NCBI GenBank assembly: GCA_019090295.1
Contig: JAHRWG010000210.1
Location: 1 to 18,950 of the forward strand
DNA from: Cycloclasticus sp.
GTDB lineage: Bacteria > Pseudomonadota > Gammaproteobacteria > Methylococcales > Cycloclasticaceae
DNA: 18,950 nucleotides
Direction: 5' to 3'
The notes beneath the pieces were generated by a model. The model made no database searches and was not told the DNA's origin. It saw only the letters and a list, made by a program, of their open reading frames with translations. Below are positions 17,697 to 18,950 of the stretch, piece after piece; position 1 is the first letter of the stretch; each line of letters begins with the position of its first letter. A program made the position numbers and the translations under genes.

Positions 17697-18950
17697 TTAT
17701 GGATCTATACGCGCTGTTTCCTCATCTAGGTGACGGCAAAGCAAGTAATTTCCGGCATCTTTAACGGGTATATCTAAGGGAACCCATACTTCATAGCTAC
17801 TACCGGCCGCACACTCAATAATCTGGCCTTTTTTATCCGTCATTTTTTTCAGTTGAAACGAAATATTACCCTCAGGGGTGATTAACTCTAAATTATCACC
17901 GATAGAAAACTTGTTTTTAACATCGATAAGAACGGCATTCTTCTCAATATCAGTATCAATGACCTCACCAACAAATAACTGACGCTGGCTGCGTGAGCTA
18001 CTATCGCGGTAGCGCTGCATTTCTTGTGGGGCGTGTATTTGGAAAAAACCATCGGTATACCCACGGTGAGCAAGGTTTTCCAGCTCATTCATCAGGCTTG
18101 GGTCAAACTTTTTACCACTCACTGCATCATCAATTGCACGGCGGTATATTTGTGCGGTTCTAGCCGTGTAATAAAAAGACTTGGTACGGCCTTCAATTTT
18201 CAAGCAATCAATGCCCATATCCACCAAGCGATGAACATGTTCAACCGCCCGTAAATCGCGTGAATTCATAATATACGTACCGTGTTCATCTTCCTCAATA
18301 GGCATAAATTCACCCGGACGGCCTTGTTCTTCAAGCAAGTACTGCTGCGAGGCTGCCTGATCATCACCGGGCTTCCAAATGCCGGTATTTTCAATGCTGC
18401 TGTCAGTGTCATTGTTGGTAACTTTATAGTTCCAACGGCAAGAATTAGTGCAAGACCCTTGGTTTGGGTCACGGTGATTAAAATAACCTGATAATAGGCA
18501 GCGGCCTGAATAAGCAATACATAAGGCACCATGAATAAATACTTCAAGCTCAATATCGGGACAGTCTTCACGGATTTTAGCAATCTCATCCAAGGATAAT
18601 TCACGCGACAAAATAATCCGCTCAATGCCCACCGACTGCCAGAATTTAACCGAGGGTGAATTAAGCGTATTGGCCTGAACCGATAAATGAATCGGCACAT
18701 CGGGCCAGCGTTCTTTAATCATCATAATCAACCCAGGGTCAGCCATAATCAGCGCATCGGGTTTCATCTCAATGATTGGTTCCATATCCGCCATAAACGT
18801 TTTAATTTTTGCGGTATGCGGCAAAATATTGGTCGCTACAAAAAACTTCTTACCCAGCTCATGTGCGCGGTTAATACCCGCTTCTAAATTTGGTAAGCGA
18901 AAATCATTATTGCGTACACGCAGGCTGTAACGTGGTAACCCCGCATAAAC
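17697..18950 (-). CDS. trhP: tRNA hydroxylation protein TrhP/YegQ (U32 family), 5' end cut by window edge
   Basis: U32-family protein of the YegQ/TrhP type, which in E. coli takes part in prephenate-dependent hydroxylation of U34 in tRNAs (ho5U, the precursor of cmo5U). A TTG at 18824 could act as a start, but the frame is open to position 18950. The residues there (VYAGLPRYSLRVRNNDF) match the N-terminal part of YegQ, so only about 26 residues are missing. The visible 417 residues include the U32 signature region with four conserved cysteines (visible residues 144, 151, 167 and 171: CIAYSGRC and CTNSC), proposed iron-sulfur ligands, then EDEHGTYIMNSRDLR, KIEGRTKSFYY and the C-terminal beta-barrel-like domain. 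The length fits YegQ (about 453), not the longer RlhA/YdcP. 'Peptidase U32' is the older, probably misleading name. Confidence 0.93.
   Translation of the reverse strand, partial: VYAGLPRYSLRVRNNDFRLPNLEAGINRAHELGKKFFVATNILPHTAKIKTFMADMEPIIEMKPDALIMADPGLIMMIKERWPDVPIHLSVQANTLNSPSVKFWQSVGIERIILSRELSLDEIAKIREDCPDIELEVFIHGALCIAYSGRCLLSGYFNHRDPNQGSCTNSCRWNYKVTNNDTDSSIENTGIWKPGDDQAASQQYLLEEQGRPGEFMPIEEDEHGTYIMNSRDLRAVEHVHRLVDMGIDCLKIEGRTKSFYYTARTAQIYRRAIDDAVSGKKFDPSLMNELENLAHRGYTDGFFQIHAPQEMQRYRDSSSRSQRQLFVGEVIDTDIEKNAVLIDVKNKFSIGDNLELITPEGNISFQLKKMTDKKGQIIECAAGSSYEVWVPLDIPVKDAGNYLLCRHLDEETARIDP

Noticed and set aside
18266..18700. A 144-codon open frame on the minus strand within the trhP region
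   Set aside because: It lies in another frame of the well-supported trhP gene, its product has no recognisable family features, and the trhP frame carries all the conserved motifs.
18822..18824. TTG (minus strand) as the start of the U32 family gene
   Set aside because: Forty-two further in-frame codons up to the window edge match the YegQ N-terminal region, so the start lies beyond the window.
1..18950. A hidden novel system, mobile island, CRISPR array or toxin-antitoxin pair
   Set aside because: Every stretch longer than about 115 bp is covered by a recognisable housekeeping gene (or the DUF4845 gene), with no integrase, transposase, tRNA, repeat array or change of composition that would mark an island.

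Overview
The window is an ordinary, densely packed stretch of a gammaproteobacterial chromosome. Three things point to this class: the gene order, the close resemblance of the proteins to their Pseudomonas and enterobacterial counterparts, and an AT-leaning base composition (low-to-mid 40s % G+C by eye). The order mucC/rseC-mucD-lepA-lepB-DUF4845-rnc-era-recO-pdxJ and then truA-trpF-(trpBA)-accD-folC-dedD-cvpA-purF-metZ is pseudomonad-like, but the composition is far too AT-rich for Pseudomonas. A low-GC marine or Thiotrichales-type lineage (for example Methylophaga or Cycloclasticus relatives) is a reasonable guess that the sequence alone cannot settle.

Layout. Positions 1-1850 hold the end of the envelope-stress module: a RseC/MucC-like membrane protein cut by the left edge, and the periplasmic protease MucD. 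A compact hairpin terminator follows. Positions 1917-8120 hold a translation/secretion/RNA block: LepA (EF4), signal peptidase I, a small DUF4845 membrane protein, RNase III, Era, RecO and PdxJ. Positions 8131-17623 hold a biosynthetic block: TruA, the last tryptophan enzymes TrpF, TrpB and TrpA, the AccD carboxyltransferase subunit, FolC, a SPOR-domain protein, CvpA, PurF and MetZ. A strong hairpin terminator ends this block. A convergent minus-strand gene of the YegQ/TrhP family (U32 'peptidase', tRNA hydroxylation) then runs off the right edge.

All seventeen plus-strand genes are co-directional, with gaps of at most 115 bp and several overlaps (trpF/trpB 8 nt, trpB/trpA 4 nt, dedD/cvpA 1 nt). 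This is consistent with one or a few long operons. The functions are housekeeping: envelope quality control, protein export, RNA processing and ribosome assembly, recombination repair, and PLP, Trp, fatty-acid, folate, purine and Met synthesis.

I saw no mobile element, CRISPR array, tRNA, rRNA, phage or defence gene, and no gap longer than 115 bp. I do not see a previously undescribed system here. The points worth a second look are small: a terminator-like hairpin only 20 nt before lepA, a perfect 12-bp inverted repeat between rnc and era, the direct join of two synteny blocks at pdxJ/truA, and several non-ATG starts.
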